Origin: Schizochytrium sp. TIO01
Lineage: Eukaryota > Sar > Bigyra > Thraustochytrida > Thraustochytriidae
Direction: 5' to 3'
DNA: 64,000 bases
Assembly (NCBI GenBank): GCA_004764695.1
Contig: SMSO01000007.1
Location: forward strand, 265,501-329,500
Of this stretch, positions 52,760 through 62,264 are shown in pieces. The notes under the pieces were generated by a model. The model was given only the letters and a program-made list of their open reading frames with translations. It had not been told where the DNA came from and made no database searches. Every line of letters begins with the position of its first letter. Position 1 is the stretch's first letter. The position numbers and the translations under genes were made by a program.

Positions 52760-52797
52760 CAATAATAGCAACAGTTCGAGGATCCTCGAGCGACTTC

Positions 52798-52803
52798 TTT
52801 TTT
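52798..52803 (+). terminator. Pol III terminator of tRNA copy 3
   Basis: Six T residues after the trailer hairpin. Confidence 0.85.
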
Positions 52804-52882
52804 CCTCACTATGATTATTTCATTTTAGTTTTTGAGTTACTCAAAGTTTATATCGTTCAGGTTCCAATGCTGCATCATGGAA

Positions 52883-52984
52883 AGCGGGTTAGCTCAGAGG
52901 TAGAGTGTTGGGCCCATACTTCTGATTCTACTAGAATCATTAGGAGGCACCCAAAAGTCGGCGGATCGAAACCGCCACCCGCTA
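52883..52984 (+). tRNA. Initiator tRNA-Met(CAT), copy 4, with 30-nt intron of second type
   Basis: Exons are identical to the other copies, but the intron (52919-52948) belongs to a second family. It contains TGATTCT-ACT-AGAATCA, a perfect seven-pair hairpin. The trailer hairpin is GTTCGA-TTCCT-TCGAAC, unlike the type-one trailer. The CCGG leader hairpin is absent. Confidence 0.93.
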
Positions 52985-53020
52985 CAATACCATCATCAGT
53001 TCGATTCCTTCGAACATTGC

Positions 53021-53026
53021 TTTTTT
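53021..53026 (+). terminator. Pol III terminator of tRNA copy 4
   Basis: Six T residues after the second-type trailer hairpin. Confidence 0.85.
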
Positions 53027-53613
53027 CTTTACTTTTTCCCTCTTTGAATTTATACACTTACTACTTATCAATAAATGATATAGATATGTAGGCCTTTATA
53101 AGTATATTTTTTTAAATGAGAGAAATATAATATTTTAAAGTAAAAATAAATAAAAGTATTGCTGTCACCTTTGGAAAGGAAACAAACACAAGTGGAATTT
53201 GTTTATGTTATTTGAGCAGAGCAATTTGCCATGATAAGCTTAGTTTTCTGATGCGCCATTCTGATAGGTTTGTGTTTCTTATTTTTCTAGCGGTACAAAA
53301 AATATCAAACACAATTATAATAGATAGGTAAACATAATTAAATAAACGATAAACCTTATATATTCTAATTTTTTATATCAACACGATCATCATTCCGAAT
53401 TCCTTCGGAACATCAAAGTGTTTAATTCATCCTTTAGTTATCTCACGTTGTCATAAGAAATTCCAATAGAAGGTTCCACTAGAATTGATAGGCTTTGAGG
53501 TAGTCAAATCTCTATCAGGCACACGAATAATTGTTTATGTATAATTGGCTTACAGAACTACTTACATTTACCCTTAATTTACTACTATTTTACAACTCTA
53601 TACTCAGGCTGCC
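53027..53613. other. AT-rich spacer
   Basis: Very AT-rich; no gene seen. Confidence 0.6.
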
Positions 53614-53874
53614 ATGCCAATACATAAATTGCAAAAAATCGAACCAAACAAAGAGATTGAAGATTGCCCGGGGAGCAGTGCTGTCTATCCTGACAGGGGG
53701 TACTCCAATGTTGATTTTGATGCTGCCAAGGAGCTTAGTGTTGGTGCTGTGATGACGAAATTGTTTGCTTATACGACTTACATTGCGGCGAAGTGTTTTT
53801 TACATGGTGTCATGATCTTCATGATTCGAATCATTCTTGCTTGTTCTGCAGTAATTTTGCTCTGCTTTGTTTGA
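53614..53874 (+). CDS. Possible small membrane protein
   Basis: An 86-codon frame from an ATG. The first half is polar (KEIEDCPGSS, then NVDFDAAKELS) and protein-like. The last 40 residues are strongly hydrophobic and could form one or two membrane spans ending at the C-terminus. No family is recognised. It lies alone in the tRNA cluster, between the two copies of the duplicated tRNA pair, and is absent from the equivalent place elsewhere. It may equally be a chance frame or a remnant. Confidence 0.3.
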   Translation: MPIHKLQKIEPNKEIEDCPGSSAVYPDRGYSNVDFDAAKELSVGAVMTKLFAYTTYIAAKCFLHGVMIFMIRIILACSAVILLCFV

Positions 53875-54413
53875 CTATTCACTTCCTCAATTATGTTGCT
53901 CCTTCGGGTGTTTGCTCTGGTTTCGATTGGGGTTTTCTTTCTAGCCTTTCTATTCTGGTGACCAGATTACTTTGCTGTGCAGTTGGGCATGGCTCCTTGG
54001 CCACTTCCTAGCGGTCCGGCGAAGTATGATTCCGATGGTTCTACGATTTGTCAGGATGATGAATTGAAGAGAAGAATGTGCATACGAATGCTCTCATTTT
54101 GTAGCAATTCCAGTTCCTCAAATGATTCTCACCACTGCTCTATTGCTTGTACCTTGTGACAAGGCTTTTACTATGGCCAGGCTGCTTAAGATTTGACAGT
54201 GGATGCTTGTAGCCGTGCTCCTGTGAGTATGAGTAATTCTTGTACAGCTTTATTCGTTGCCAATGAAACAAACATAGAAATCAGTAACTATACAATCTTT
54301 TATATTTGATTAAAGAATCATTGTCATCAACTTCCAGTAAAGCATACCGCTTCACAGGAATTGGGCGCGTCGCAAGATGCACCCACAGAAATGTCCGGTT
54401 CTTCCGGTGAGAT
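53875..54413. other. Spacer before tRNA copy 5
   Basis: Nothing recognised except the CCGG leader hairpin at 54396-54408. Confidence 0.5.
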
Positions 54414-54516
54414 AGCGGGTTAGCTCAGAGGTAGAGTGTTGGGCCCATACTTCCGATTCCTCCGAGGGTCAGGAAGAGGCACCCAAAAGTCGGCGGATCG
54501 AAACCGCCACCCGCTA
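54414..54516 (+). tRNA. Initiator tRNA-Met(CAT), copy 5, with 31-nt intron
   Basis: Exons are identical and the intron (54450-54480) is of type one. The leader and trailer hairpins are present. Together with copy 6 it repeats the arrangement of copies 3 and 4 about 1,757 bases away. Confidence 0.93.
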
Positions 54517-54554
54517 CAATAATAGCAACAGTTCGAGGATCCTCGAGCGACTTC

Positions 54555-54560
54555 TTTTTT
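54555..54560 (+). terminator. Pol III terminator of tRNA copy 5
   Basis: Six T residues after the trailer hairpin. Confidence 0.85.
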
Positions 54561-54638
54561 CCTCCCTCTGATTATCTCATATTAGTTTTTGAGTTACTCA
54601 AAGCTTATATGGTTCAGGTTCCATGCTGCATCATGGAA

Positions 54639-54740
54639 AGCGGGTTAGCTCAGAGGTAGAGTGTTGGGCCCATACTTCTGATTCTACTAGAATCACTAGG
54701 AGGCACCCAAAAGTCGGCGGATCGAAACCGCCACCCGCTA
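54639..54740 (+). tRNA. Initiator tRNA-Met(CAT), copy 6, with 30-nt intron of second type
   Basis: Exons are identical. The intron (54675-54704) has the TGATTCT/AGAATCA hairpin and differs from copy 4 by one base. In the trailer hairpin one C has become T, turning a C-G pair into a G-T wobble and keeping the stem. Confidence 0.93.
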
Positions 54741-54776
54741 CAATACCATCATCAGTTCGATTCCTTTGAACATTGC

Positions 54777-54782
54777 TTTTTT
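54777..54782 (+). terminator. Pol III terminator of tRNA copy 6
   Basis: Six T residues after the trailer hairpin. Confidence 0.85.
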
Positions 54783-54792
54783 CTTTACTTTT

Positions 54793-55846
54793 TTTCCTCT
54801 TTGTTTTTGATATTCGAGGTCGCTCGAACCTGAGCAGCCCCTGCGGCCCTCTCGTGCCGTTGATTACGAGCTCGCTCACGGGCGACGTCATGCAATTAAT
54901 TACTGAATTCCACTTGGTCTCAGCCAGGTATCTGTCATCATGATCTCCCGAAGAACTCCAGCTTGCATCATCTCGAAGTCGCAGTTGCTCGTGGACAATT
55001 GAGGCAGCGCAAGCGACCTGATCCCATTTGCCTTGAGATGTCTTGCGTTGTCTTGTCTTGACACCAAGATGGTCGTGGGTTTTGTATTCCAATGGGACAA
55101 ACCTGCATGTGCAGGTATCAGCCGCGATATACAGATATAGCTAGCAAACAACGTGCCGGAAGCAACGAGGATCTCCGGCTTGCGATCACAGTCTCGAAGA
55201 CCGTCAGCGAAATTGGACTCGTTCCACGAACTGGCAAGCCTTCTGAACTGGGGGAGCCCCTCGTGCTCGCTCCAGAAGAGTTATCGAAGTTGACGGTGAC
55301 AATGCTGAAGAACTGATACTTGCTTACTTACTTACTTATTTATTTGCTACTAAGGACGCACACACCTAATTATTCATCCATCATGATACCTCCGTTTTAG
55401 TTTCTACAGTATATATCGATATCAACGTCGACGCGAGGTCTATGATTGCGAATCTTGAAGTTCGAGATGAATCCAACATAAAGATCAGCACGGTTCAAGG
55501 AATGAACTCGTGCGTGGCGACCCACCACCTCGTGTCATGTCCTTCCACCTCCAGCGATCAGAACTCTGGGACTCCGCGCATTTAACCCGAAGTTGTTGTT
55601 TATAATCTCTTTACAACTAAACATAGCATAGCCAATGCTGTAAAACCAAGTGACCTCTAGGTTGGTACATCTTGCGTCGATTGGCATTGGACACGCCGCA
55701 GCATTCTACGAACGAGTTCTGTGCTAAATTCACATTCTCTCTTAACTGAAAATAGGTCACAAACCACACTTCAGGATATCTCAGCAAACGAACAAACAAA
55801 CAACGTCGCACACCAGGACAGCAGCCCGACTGAGAAGTCCAAACTG
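54793..55846. other. Intergenic, possible remnants only
   Basis: Less AT-rich than the tRNA spacers. A 74-codon ATG frame at 55092-55316 (+) looks partly protein-like near its end (GLVPRTGKPSELGEPLVLAP), but no family or promoter supports it. Confidence 0.4.
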
Positions 55847-56254
55847 ATGGCCATCGGGTCCCTCGTGTATTACATCACAGAAGCCGGCTACCCCTGCAAC
55901 TCGCCAAACAACGCCAAGAACTGCCCGATTCTCCACTTCAACGCCCGCAACTCAAACGCCGAGGACAACTATCCCTACTACCGCACAGGGTTCTTTGGGA
56001 AGCTCTTCCACAACCAGGTTCTGGACAGGTTCGCCTTCCACCAAGGCAGCGAGGCAGAAGGAGAAGAGGACCTCGTGCTCATTCGCGTGCTGTCGGACGA
56101 TCTCTGTGACAGAAACGAGTGCATCGACGTGCGCATCAGTGTCACGACCTACTACCTCGCTGCAAACACCAGCGTAAACGACGAGTTCTACCTCACAGAC
56201 GACCTTTATTCAGCGGGCGTGCTCTGGAGGTGGACCTGGAACCTCAGCGAATAA
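55847..56254 (+). CDS. Unrecognised orphan protein
   Basis: A 135-residue protein from the ATG giving MAIGSLVYY. The frame continues 42 codons upstream without an ATG, and that part is less protein-like. It is rich in Asn, Asp, Tyr and Phe with four cysteines (Cys18, Cys27 and a CDRNEC pair later), as in a small disulfide-stabilised or extracellular domain, although there is no clear signal peptide. The last residues are aromatic (WRWTWNLSE). Codons are more G/C-ending than in the surrounding DNA, supporting real coding. An AAC repeat follows the stop codon. Function unknown. Confidence 0.6.
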   Translation: MAIGSLVYYITEAGYPCNSPNNAKNCPILHFNARNSNAEDNYPYYRTGFFGKLFHNQVLDRFAFHQGSEAEGEEDLVLIRVLSDDLCDRNECIDVRISVTTYYLAANTSVNDEFYLTDDLYSAGVLWRWTWNLSE

Positions 56255-56279
56255 CTCCCCTCCCTCCCTAAAAAGAGTG

Positions 56280-56312
<33 letters not shown>

Positions 56313-56355
56313 AAATAAGAGAACCATAAACTTGCAAACGTGCCCCTTCCTTTCA

Positions 56356-56916
56356 TTAGTCTTTCTTGACCTTATCCTGCTTCGCGCGAAACTTCCGCTG
56401 CTTCAGAGCACGCTCCAGTGTGCTGAGGCTCTCGTCACGACGCAGGCGATCGGCTTCACGAGTGCCTTTCCTTAGCACCTTGTACGCAATAGCATCAAGC
56501 CTTTCTAAGAGTTCTGCTTGGTCAGCATAGGCCTTGGCCTGAGCTGCCTTTGCATTCGCCAAATTGAGCTCAGACATGCACTTCTGATGCTCTAAATTGA
56601 CATCATTCTTGTCTGCGGCCCTGCGCTCCTTGCCACCGGCTCCGCTGCCAGCACTAGACTTGGAGGAAGGGTCCGCCAAAGGAAACCTGTCGCGGAAGTC
56701 CAAGAGCCCCTCTCCCTTCCAGACAATATCTTCCAGGCTCGAATTAAAGAAGTTCGAGTTCAGCTCAATTCGTTTTATAATCGCACTCTCGTCTAGAGGC
56801 ACATTGCCATCTTCCGAGAAGTACACATCTCTGCTCGTTGCAGCCTCCCGGACCAGCTGATCCTTCACCTGCCTGAATTCAGAATTAGAATTCAATTCAT
56901 TAATCACCGAGTTCAT
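56356..56916 (-). CDS. Unrecognised helical protein
   Basis: A 186-residue protein from the ATG giving MNSVINELN. The N-terminal half is mixed. The C-terminal half (about 105-186) is a long charged helix rich in Ala, Lys, Arg and Glu, ending in a basic tail. It starts five bases after the stop codon of the upstream two-span membrane-protein gene on the same strand, so the two could share a transcript. No family is recognised. Confidence 0.6.
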   Translation of the reverse strand: MNSVINELNSNSEFRQVKDQLVREAATSRDVYFSEDGNVPLDESAIIKRIELNSNFFNSSLEDIVWKGEGLLDFRDRFPLADPSSKSSAGSGAGGKERRAADKNDVNLEHQKCMSELNLANAKAAQAKAYADQAELLERLDAIAYKVLRKGTREADRLRRDESLSTLERALKQRKFRAKQDKVKKD

Positions 56917-56921
56917 ATCTC

Positions 56922-57308
56922 TCACTCCGCGCGGCTGCTTTTTCGGCTGCTCGAGGGCAGCGTCTGCATGAGCCGGGACAGTTTCTCCAGTGCCATTTCC
57001 AAGCCCTTATCGAAGTTGGCCGCTTGGTGCGTTCGAACCAAGTAGCGCACGCGCGCCACCGCCCAGATTAGGCCATTGCGTCTGGCATGGTACAGAAGGA
57101 AACCTCCCAAAATCAGTGCGGCGCAAATTGCAGCAACCACCGAACCCACTACGGCCTCGTCCAGATCAACATTAGCACTGACGCACTCAACAGCATCAGC
57201 AGAGCTGCTCGGATCTCTATTGGTCAGCGTCATGACCAGCGCTGCCACAAATCCAGCTAAAATTGCAGCTGCGCCGATACCCAGGATTACCTTCAGGTGA
57301 GTCTTCAT
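56922..57308 (-). CDS. Small protein with two membrane spans
   Basis: A 128-residue protein from the ATG giving MKTHLKV. Two hydrophobic helices, about residues 5-27 and 51-72, flank a short polar loop with one cysteine. The C-terminal 55 residues are basic and probably cytosolic. The predicted shape is a hairpin in the membrane. The gene lies head to head with the membrane-protein gene at 57493, with about 185 bases between start codons, and is followed closely by the helical-protein gene at 56916. Function unknown. Confidence 0.6.
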   Translation of the reverse strand: MKTHLKVILGIGAAAILAGFVAALVMTLTNRDPSSSADAVECVSANVDLDEAVVGSVVAAICAALILGGFLLYHARRNGLIWAVARVRYLVRTHQAANFDKGLEMALEKLSRLMQTLPSSSRKSSRAE

Positions 57309-57492
57309 CGTGTGCCAGTGCCCCTCTTCAAACAAAAAAACAACAATCAAGCAAGACGGAAAGAACGTCAAACAACAAGGAAAACGCTAACCAAGTCCTC
57401 CAGCTCAATCTACTCCATGCCCAGAGAAAAAAAATCATCTTGTCTAGCCAGCAGAGACAAAGAGGATCCACAATCTAACCGTGCCCCGAACC

Positions 57493-58329
<837 letters not shown>

Positions 58330-58400
58330 AGTCGTTTCCTTTTCAATTAATCGTTTAAATTATCTTTTGCGACTCGTTGGTTTAAGAAAACAGATCAGCT

Positions 58401-58706
58401 TTGAAAAGGAGTGGCAGTCGCCATGGGTCAATTGAAGAGATCGAGAATCTAGTTACGACAGATGGTTCCCCACGGTTGGCAGGAATCCCGTCTCAACAGC
58501 AAGCAATGCATGCACCAGCAAGTGAGACAAGCCGACCTCAAAATGCTTCGGAGCAACAGGCAAGTAACAACGAATTCATGCAAGGTTTTACCCAGGGCGT
58601 CTCCATCATGGCACCCAAACGCTACTCGGCACAACCGGAAAGTACGCCAATCGGAAGCGACTACATGAAAAGTATCGAACCAGAAGAAGAAGGAGAAGGA
58701 ATTTAG
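58401..58706 (+). pseudogene. Orphan frame without start codon, related to the gene at 60281
   Basis: A 101-codon frame that lacks an ATG near its beginning. Its opening contains EEIENLVTTDG, matching SEIENVVTSDK near the start of the protein at 60281, with related DNA beneath. This suggests a shared N-terminus whose start codon has been lost here, or an unseen upstream exon. The rest is Gln/Ser-rich, then ends in an acidic EPEEEGEG tail. No membrane span. Function unknown. Confidence 0.4.
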
Positions 58707-58774
58707 AAATTAAAAATAAAATAAAAATGAAAAGAAATTCTTTTAATTTTAAATTGCTTTAAAGTGATTGAAGA

Positions 58775-59971
58775 TCACGAATCTTGATTATGTAAGGTCC
58801 GCACAAACGCAGAGCCAAACTCCCGTTCATAAATATCATGCACAATGGCCGATCGGGCTCCAGCATGGGAGAGTTGATGTGCATCCATATGAAAATAGTA
58901 TACCATGATATGCTCCAAAAGCTCACGAGACGGCCAGTCGCAAGTCTCACCGACGTGGGCATCTAATGTTCTCAACTCATAATCGATAGGAGTCGCGTCT
59001 ATGATGTCGAGCTTCACTGTATCAACTTCAAGAGCAATCTGCATGGGGTGGAAGGCAAGCCTGATGCTCTCCCGGATATAGTTCACTCTAAACATATGCG
59101 CAGGTGTCCCCTCATTCGAATATTGCTTGTAGATTCCATAGTCATCCATGGGTGCCGACAGAATGACGCCTTCTAACCACTCAAGGTACTCCTTGTAGTT
59201 ACACATATTGGTCCAAAATATGTTCAACAGAGCCTCTGCGCTATCCCTAAACTGTTTCGCCTCATTCCTTTCGGCTGTGGCGCGTATAATGCAGCTCAAT
59301 TCCGTGAACACAGTGTGCTGGTCGTCGAGGGAGCGATAGTTACCCAAGAACATGAAAAGCGTCATGTCCCAGTCATTGATAAAGTCAACGAGTTCCAAAT
59401 GAATACTCTTGGCTGGCGTGATTTGTCGCAGAGCAAGGTTATTGACCTGATCCATATCCGTATCTGGGTCTTCCAGAAGATTTTGAAGTTCCTCAACCAC
59501 GCTTTCGATAATGCTAGCACATTCCCGCATCTGGGGCTGGATGATGTGCTCGTACAATTGCTGTCCAATGAAAGCAAACGAAGTCAGGTAGCTCTTGTGA
59601 ATCGTACGATAGCATATCCGGAATTCTCTGGAGATCCGTTCAGTAGTCCTGATTGGGGCTTCTTCGAAGCACCTCTGCAAGGAAAGAGCAGAGGACTGGG
59701 CGTCCCTCACCATGGCTGAATATTTGCGTGCTAATCCGAAGATGCTGGCGTGCAATTGCTGTAATTCTTGTATGGCACCATTTATAGTATGTGCCACTAA
59801 GTTTCGACGAAATCCAAGCGCGGACAATGATATTCCCCTAATGTTGTTCTCCCTGTGCAGGGGGCGACTCAGCTTGGCCGCGCCCTCGTCTGGCGAGTCA
59901 TGATCTTCGCGCCTGTTGGAGAGTCGGTGCGAGACACTCTGGCGGAGCCCACGGATTGAGAGGCGCTTCAT
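58775..59971 (-). CDS. Unrecognised mostly helical protein
   Basis: A 398-residue protein from the ATG giving MKRLSIRG; the frame continues five codons upstream without an ATG. The first 45 residues are basic and Ser/Arg-rich. The rest is a long series of amphipathic helices with no signal peptide or membrane span. The layout recalls helical membrane-shaping or exocyst-like proteins, but I find no motif that proves it. Frame length and codon pattern make it a confident gene. It is divergent from the membrane-protein gene at 60281. Confidence 0.7.
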   Translation of the reverse strand: MKRLSIRGLRQSVSHRLSNRREDHDSPDEGAAKLSRPLHRENNIRGISLSALGFRRNLVAHTINGAIQELQQLHASIFGLARKYSAMVRDAQSSALSLQRCFEEAPIRTTERISREFRICYRTIHKSYLTSFAFIGQQLYEHIIQPQMRECASIIESVVEELQNLLEDPDTDMDQVNNLALRQITPAKSIHLELVDFINDWDMTLFMFLGNYRSLDDQHTVFTELSCIIRATAERNEAKQFRDSAEALLNIFWTNMCNYKEYLEWLEGVILSAPMDDYGIYKQYSNEGTPAHMFRVNYIRESIRLAFHPMQIALEVDTVKLDIIDATPIDYELRTLDAHVGETCDWPSRELLEHIMVYYFHMDAHQLSHAGARSAIVHDIYEREFGSAFVRTLHNQDS

Positions 59972-60280
59972 TGCTTTTTCGTGCAAACGACAGAGTCTCC
60001 TCTTCTACAATTTGACGAGGGGAGGTGGCTTGCGAGGGCGTCTGAGCTGGGTATTTGCCTTTCTCTGGTTTTGATTTTGGCCTTTGGCCATGATTCTCAT
60101 CTGAGTAGGTCAGAAACGTAGGAGTTTACAAACAAACGAGCCCAAAAAATCTTACTGTTATGCAATGTGAACCCTTTCTTTTTTCTTTCTACCTTTCAAT
60201 AACAACAATCATACAAAGAATCGAGAAAACTAAAAAACAAGATAAAAAACTTTTCATTAAACAGGAAGGGCTAAACAGCC

Positions 60281-60913
60281 ATGGAGAGAGGGATGCAAGC
60301 ATTATCCGAGATTGAGAATGTAGTGACCTCTGATAAGTCGTACGATACAAGCTCAGTCGTGCTGCAAGTGGTTCTGGTAGTTTCGCTGCTCTGCGTGACA
60401 GGTTTTCTTATGTATTTCACTAAGCTCTGTCTGGCCGCAATCGAGCAGGATGGAAATGCCTCTGGTTCTGAGACTGGCGGCGACGATCGGCTGATTGGCC
60501 CTTTTATGATCTTGTCAGGCGTCTCTCTCACCCAAATCTCCTATACCCAGGAAGGAGCATGTTCATATATTGGGTGTGTTACTGGTTCCCCTAGAATATG
60601 CTACGATTGGTATGCATTTCTGGGGTACGTTTGGCTGCAGACTTGTTGCTTCTGGGGCTCCCTTAAACATCAAACTCAGGGCCGCGGCCTGTATAGGATA
60701 TATCGGTATAATGTTCACTGCGAGCTTGCAGGTGTGCACTGGATCTACTGCTACCAGAACCCGCGGAGGGGATCTTTTCTGGCTGTTGCTGCGCCTGACT
60801 TTACTTCCAACACTCATCTCATATTCTATGTTGACCACACAGAAGACAGCTTGAAGGAGGACCCCGTCTTGGAAGAGGCTACCTCCAAGGCGGCGCATTT
60901 GCGAAACTCGTAA
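60281..60913 (+). CDS. Membrane protein with an ambiguous middle reading frame
   Basis: A 210-codon frame from an ATG. Residues about 27-50 form a clear membrane span, and the end is acidic. In the middle (about 60555-60854) this frame gives an odd Cys/Trp/Tyr-rich translation, while the +1 frame is open and gives typical membrane-span sequence (GVLLVPLEY, then LFWLLLRLTLLPTLISY). The gene may therefore carry two compensating indels, a short intron pair or assembly errors. The N-terminal EIENVVTSD is shared with the frame at 58401. Function unknown. Confidence 0.45.
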   Translation: MERGMQALSEIENVVTSDKSYDTSSVVLQVVLVVSLLCVTGFLMYFTKLCLAAIEQDGNASGSETGGDDRLIGPFMILSGVSLTQISYTQEGACSYIGCVTGSPRICYDWYAFLGYVWLQTCCFWGSLKHQTQGRGLYRIYRYNVHCELAGVHWIYCYQNPRRGSFLAVAAPDFTSNTHLIFYVDHTEDSLKEDPVLEEATSKAAHLRNS

Positions 60914-61432
60914 ACTTCTGTCGAGCAATTACAACGATTTCACGCGCCACGACTCGGTTCCGCTAGGTAGGGTACTTAGATTGAAGAAAAGTAGGTAAGA
61001 TTTTCTTTTAATTTTCTTTCAATTTTCTCCCTGGAGGGAGAAGGTAGGTAAATTTTTTGCTGCGATGCGCTGCGCAGTGCCGCCCGATTTGAACCTCGCA
61101 ATGGCCAAATTCCTTGATGAAAGGCGCCCAAAAAGAAAAACTCTTTCCAATTTAAGACGTAGTACTATTCAAAGGTACTACATTACCACGGATCTTTCAT
61201 GGGCTATACAGTTGCATTGAGCTTTCACGTGCTTTATTTGGGCCTTTCTTCCTACTTGGACTACCGCGATGGTCTCTCCAGTCTGAGAGTTCTAGTCACT
61301 CCCCATTTCATGTGAAAGAATATCCAGTAGCGATTGTTCTTTCATGGATAATTGTGTCAACTTCCAATCCTGTTCCTGATAACTTCCAGTTTTGGTCATC
61401 AGAAAATCAAATATTCGACTATCAAGAACGAA
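60914..61432. other. Intergenic, nothing recognised
   Basis: Contains TAGGTAGG-type motifs near 60964-61050 and no convincing gene. Confidence 0.5.
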
Positions 61433-61770
61433 GCCTCTCTTTTTGATTTACTATCATTGTGGAATAGAAAATTTCTTCAGAGCGTTAACTCTTCTTCTCA
61501 GGATTTCTATCGAGGAAGGATGACAAGTCAGATCAGCAGCAACGGCGGCGCCTGAGAGTAGAGGCACGGCAGCATAAAAGGGTGAACCTGATGACCCCTT
61601 TTTACTATTATAACAACCCTTCAGAGCAGCTTGCGCGATCCGCAGCGATGCTAGGAATTGACTGGTCGGTCCGTCGCCGCATAATTGCTCTTGTTTTAAT
61701 GTCCCTTTTTTTCATTGTGGTCGGTTTACTGCTCTCGCGGTATTCTTGATTTGTTTCCCCTTTTCAGCAA
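61433..61770 (+). repeat. Direct repeat unit 1 with a truncated small membrane-protein gene
   Basis: About 340 bases recur near 63592-63935 in the same orientation, with many substitutions and several indels. Confidence 0.9.
61591..61749 (+). CDS. Shortened tail-anchored protein (diverged copy of 63680 gene)
   Basis: The original start region (ATG at 61520) is broken: relative to the copy at 63680 an 11-base deletion shifts the frame to a stop. One extra T just before the conserved part restores an open frame from an ATG at 61591, giving 52 residues with the YYYNNPSEQ segment and the C-terminal membrane span. In this shared part most differences from the other copy are synonymous, with two Ala/Ser changes, which hints at selection on the protein before or after the break. 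It may be a pseudogene. Confidence 0.4.
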   Translation: MTPFYYYNNPSEQLARSAAMLGIDWSVRRRIIALVLMSLFFIVVGLLLSRYS

Positions 61771-61880
61771 CTTTATAAATATACAAAATTTTCAAAAGGA
61801 ATAAGATTTCAAATAAAAATGAATTTAAAAAAGAAAAATTGTAATTAACTTTTTAAGAAGAAAAGGAGGAAAGGAACCTT

Positions 61881-62264
61881 TCATTTAAGGAGGGAAGGAT
61901 CGAAGCCGATACGCCTATAGTCCTCGTCGCTTTTGATGTTAAGGAGGGAGGGATCGAAGCCGATACGCTTACAGTCCTCGTCGCTTTCGATGCCGTATGC
62001 CTGCCCGATTATCGACCACGTGCGTTCGAATTCAGGGTTATCAAATATGCTTTCCCGCCGTCTGAAGTCGTCCACGGTCGCTTGGGGGTCCCGCATAGCT
62101 GGAGGCACGTAACGAGTGTAGTCAGGGAACCTCTTTGCGGTCAACTCATTCAATTCCTTGAACGTCGCAGTAATTCTTTGGAGGGCCTCACACATCTCAG
62201 CATCATCATATTTCCTCTGAGCCTTCGGCACCGGCACCACCTTCCTTGTGGTCATGGGTTTCAT
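61881..62264 (-). CDS. Unrecognised small protein with a C-terminal duplication
   Basis: A 127-residue protein from an ATG. It is charged and helical with no signal peptide or membrane span. The final part contains two copies of an 18-residue unit (SDED, then RRIGFDPSLL or KRIGFDPSLL), matching a 54-base tandem duplication at 61886-61993. The duplication keeps the frame and ends at the stop codon. Function unknown. Confidence 0.5.
   Translation of the reverse strand: MKPMTTRKVVPVPKAQRKYDDAEMCEALQRITATFKELNELTAKRFPDYTRYVPPAMRDPQATVDDFRRRESIFDNPEFERTWSIIGQAYGIESDEDCKRIGFDPSLLNIKSDEDYRRIGFDPSLLK
61886..61993. repeat. 54-nt tandem duplication
   Basis: Two adjacent 54-base units differing at a few bases, in frame within the gene on the minus strand. 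Confidence 0.92.

Larger units (their letters stand above)
52628..53035 (+). repeat. Segmental duplication, unit 1 (tRNA copies 3 and 4)
   Basis: This block, with both tRNA genes, the spacer (ending GTTCCAATGCTGCATCATGG) and flanking hairpins, recurs at about 54386-54792 with scattered substitutions and a one-base indel in the spacer. Confidence 0.88.
54386..54792 (+). repeat. Segmental duplication, unit 2 (tRNA copies 5 and 6)
   Basis: Second copy of the block at 52628-53035, in the same orientation. Confidence 0.88.

Noticed and set aside
54631-55092. Minus-strand frame running through tRNA copy 6
   Set aside because: The same antisense peptide appears at every tRNA copy because the tRNA sequence is conserved; it is not a protein gene.
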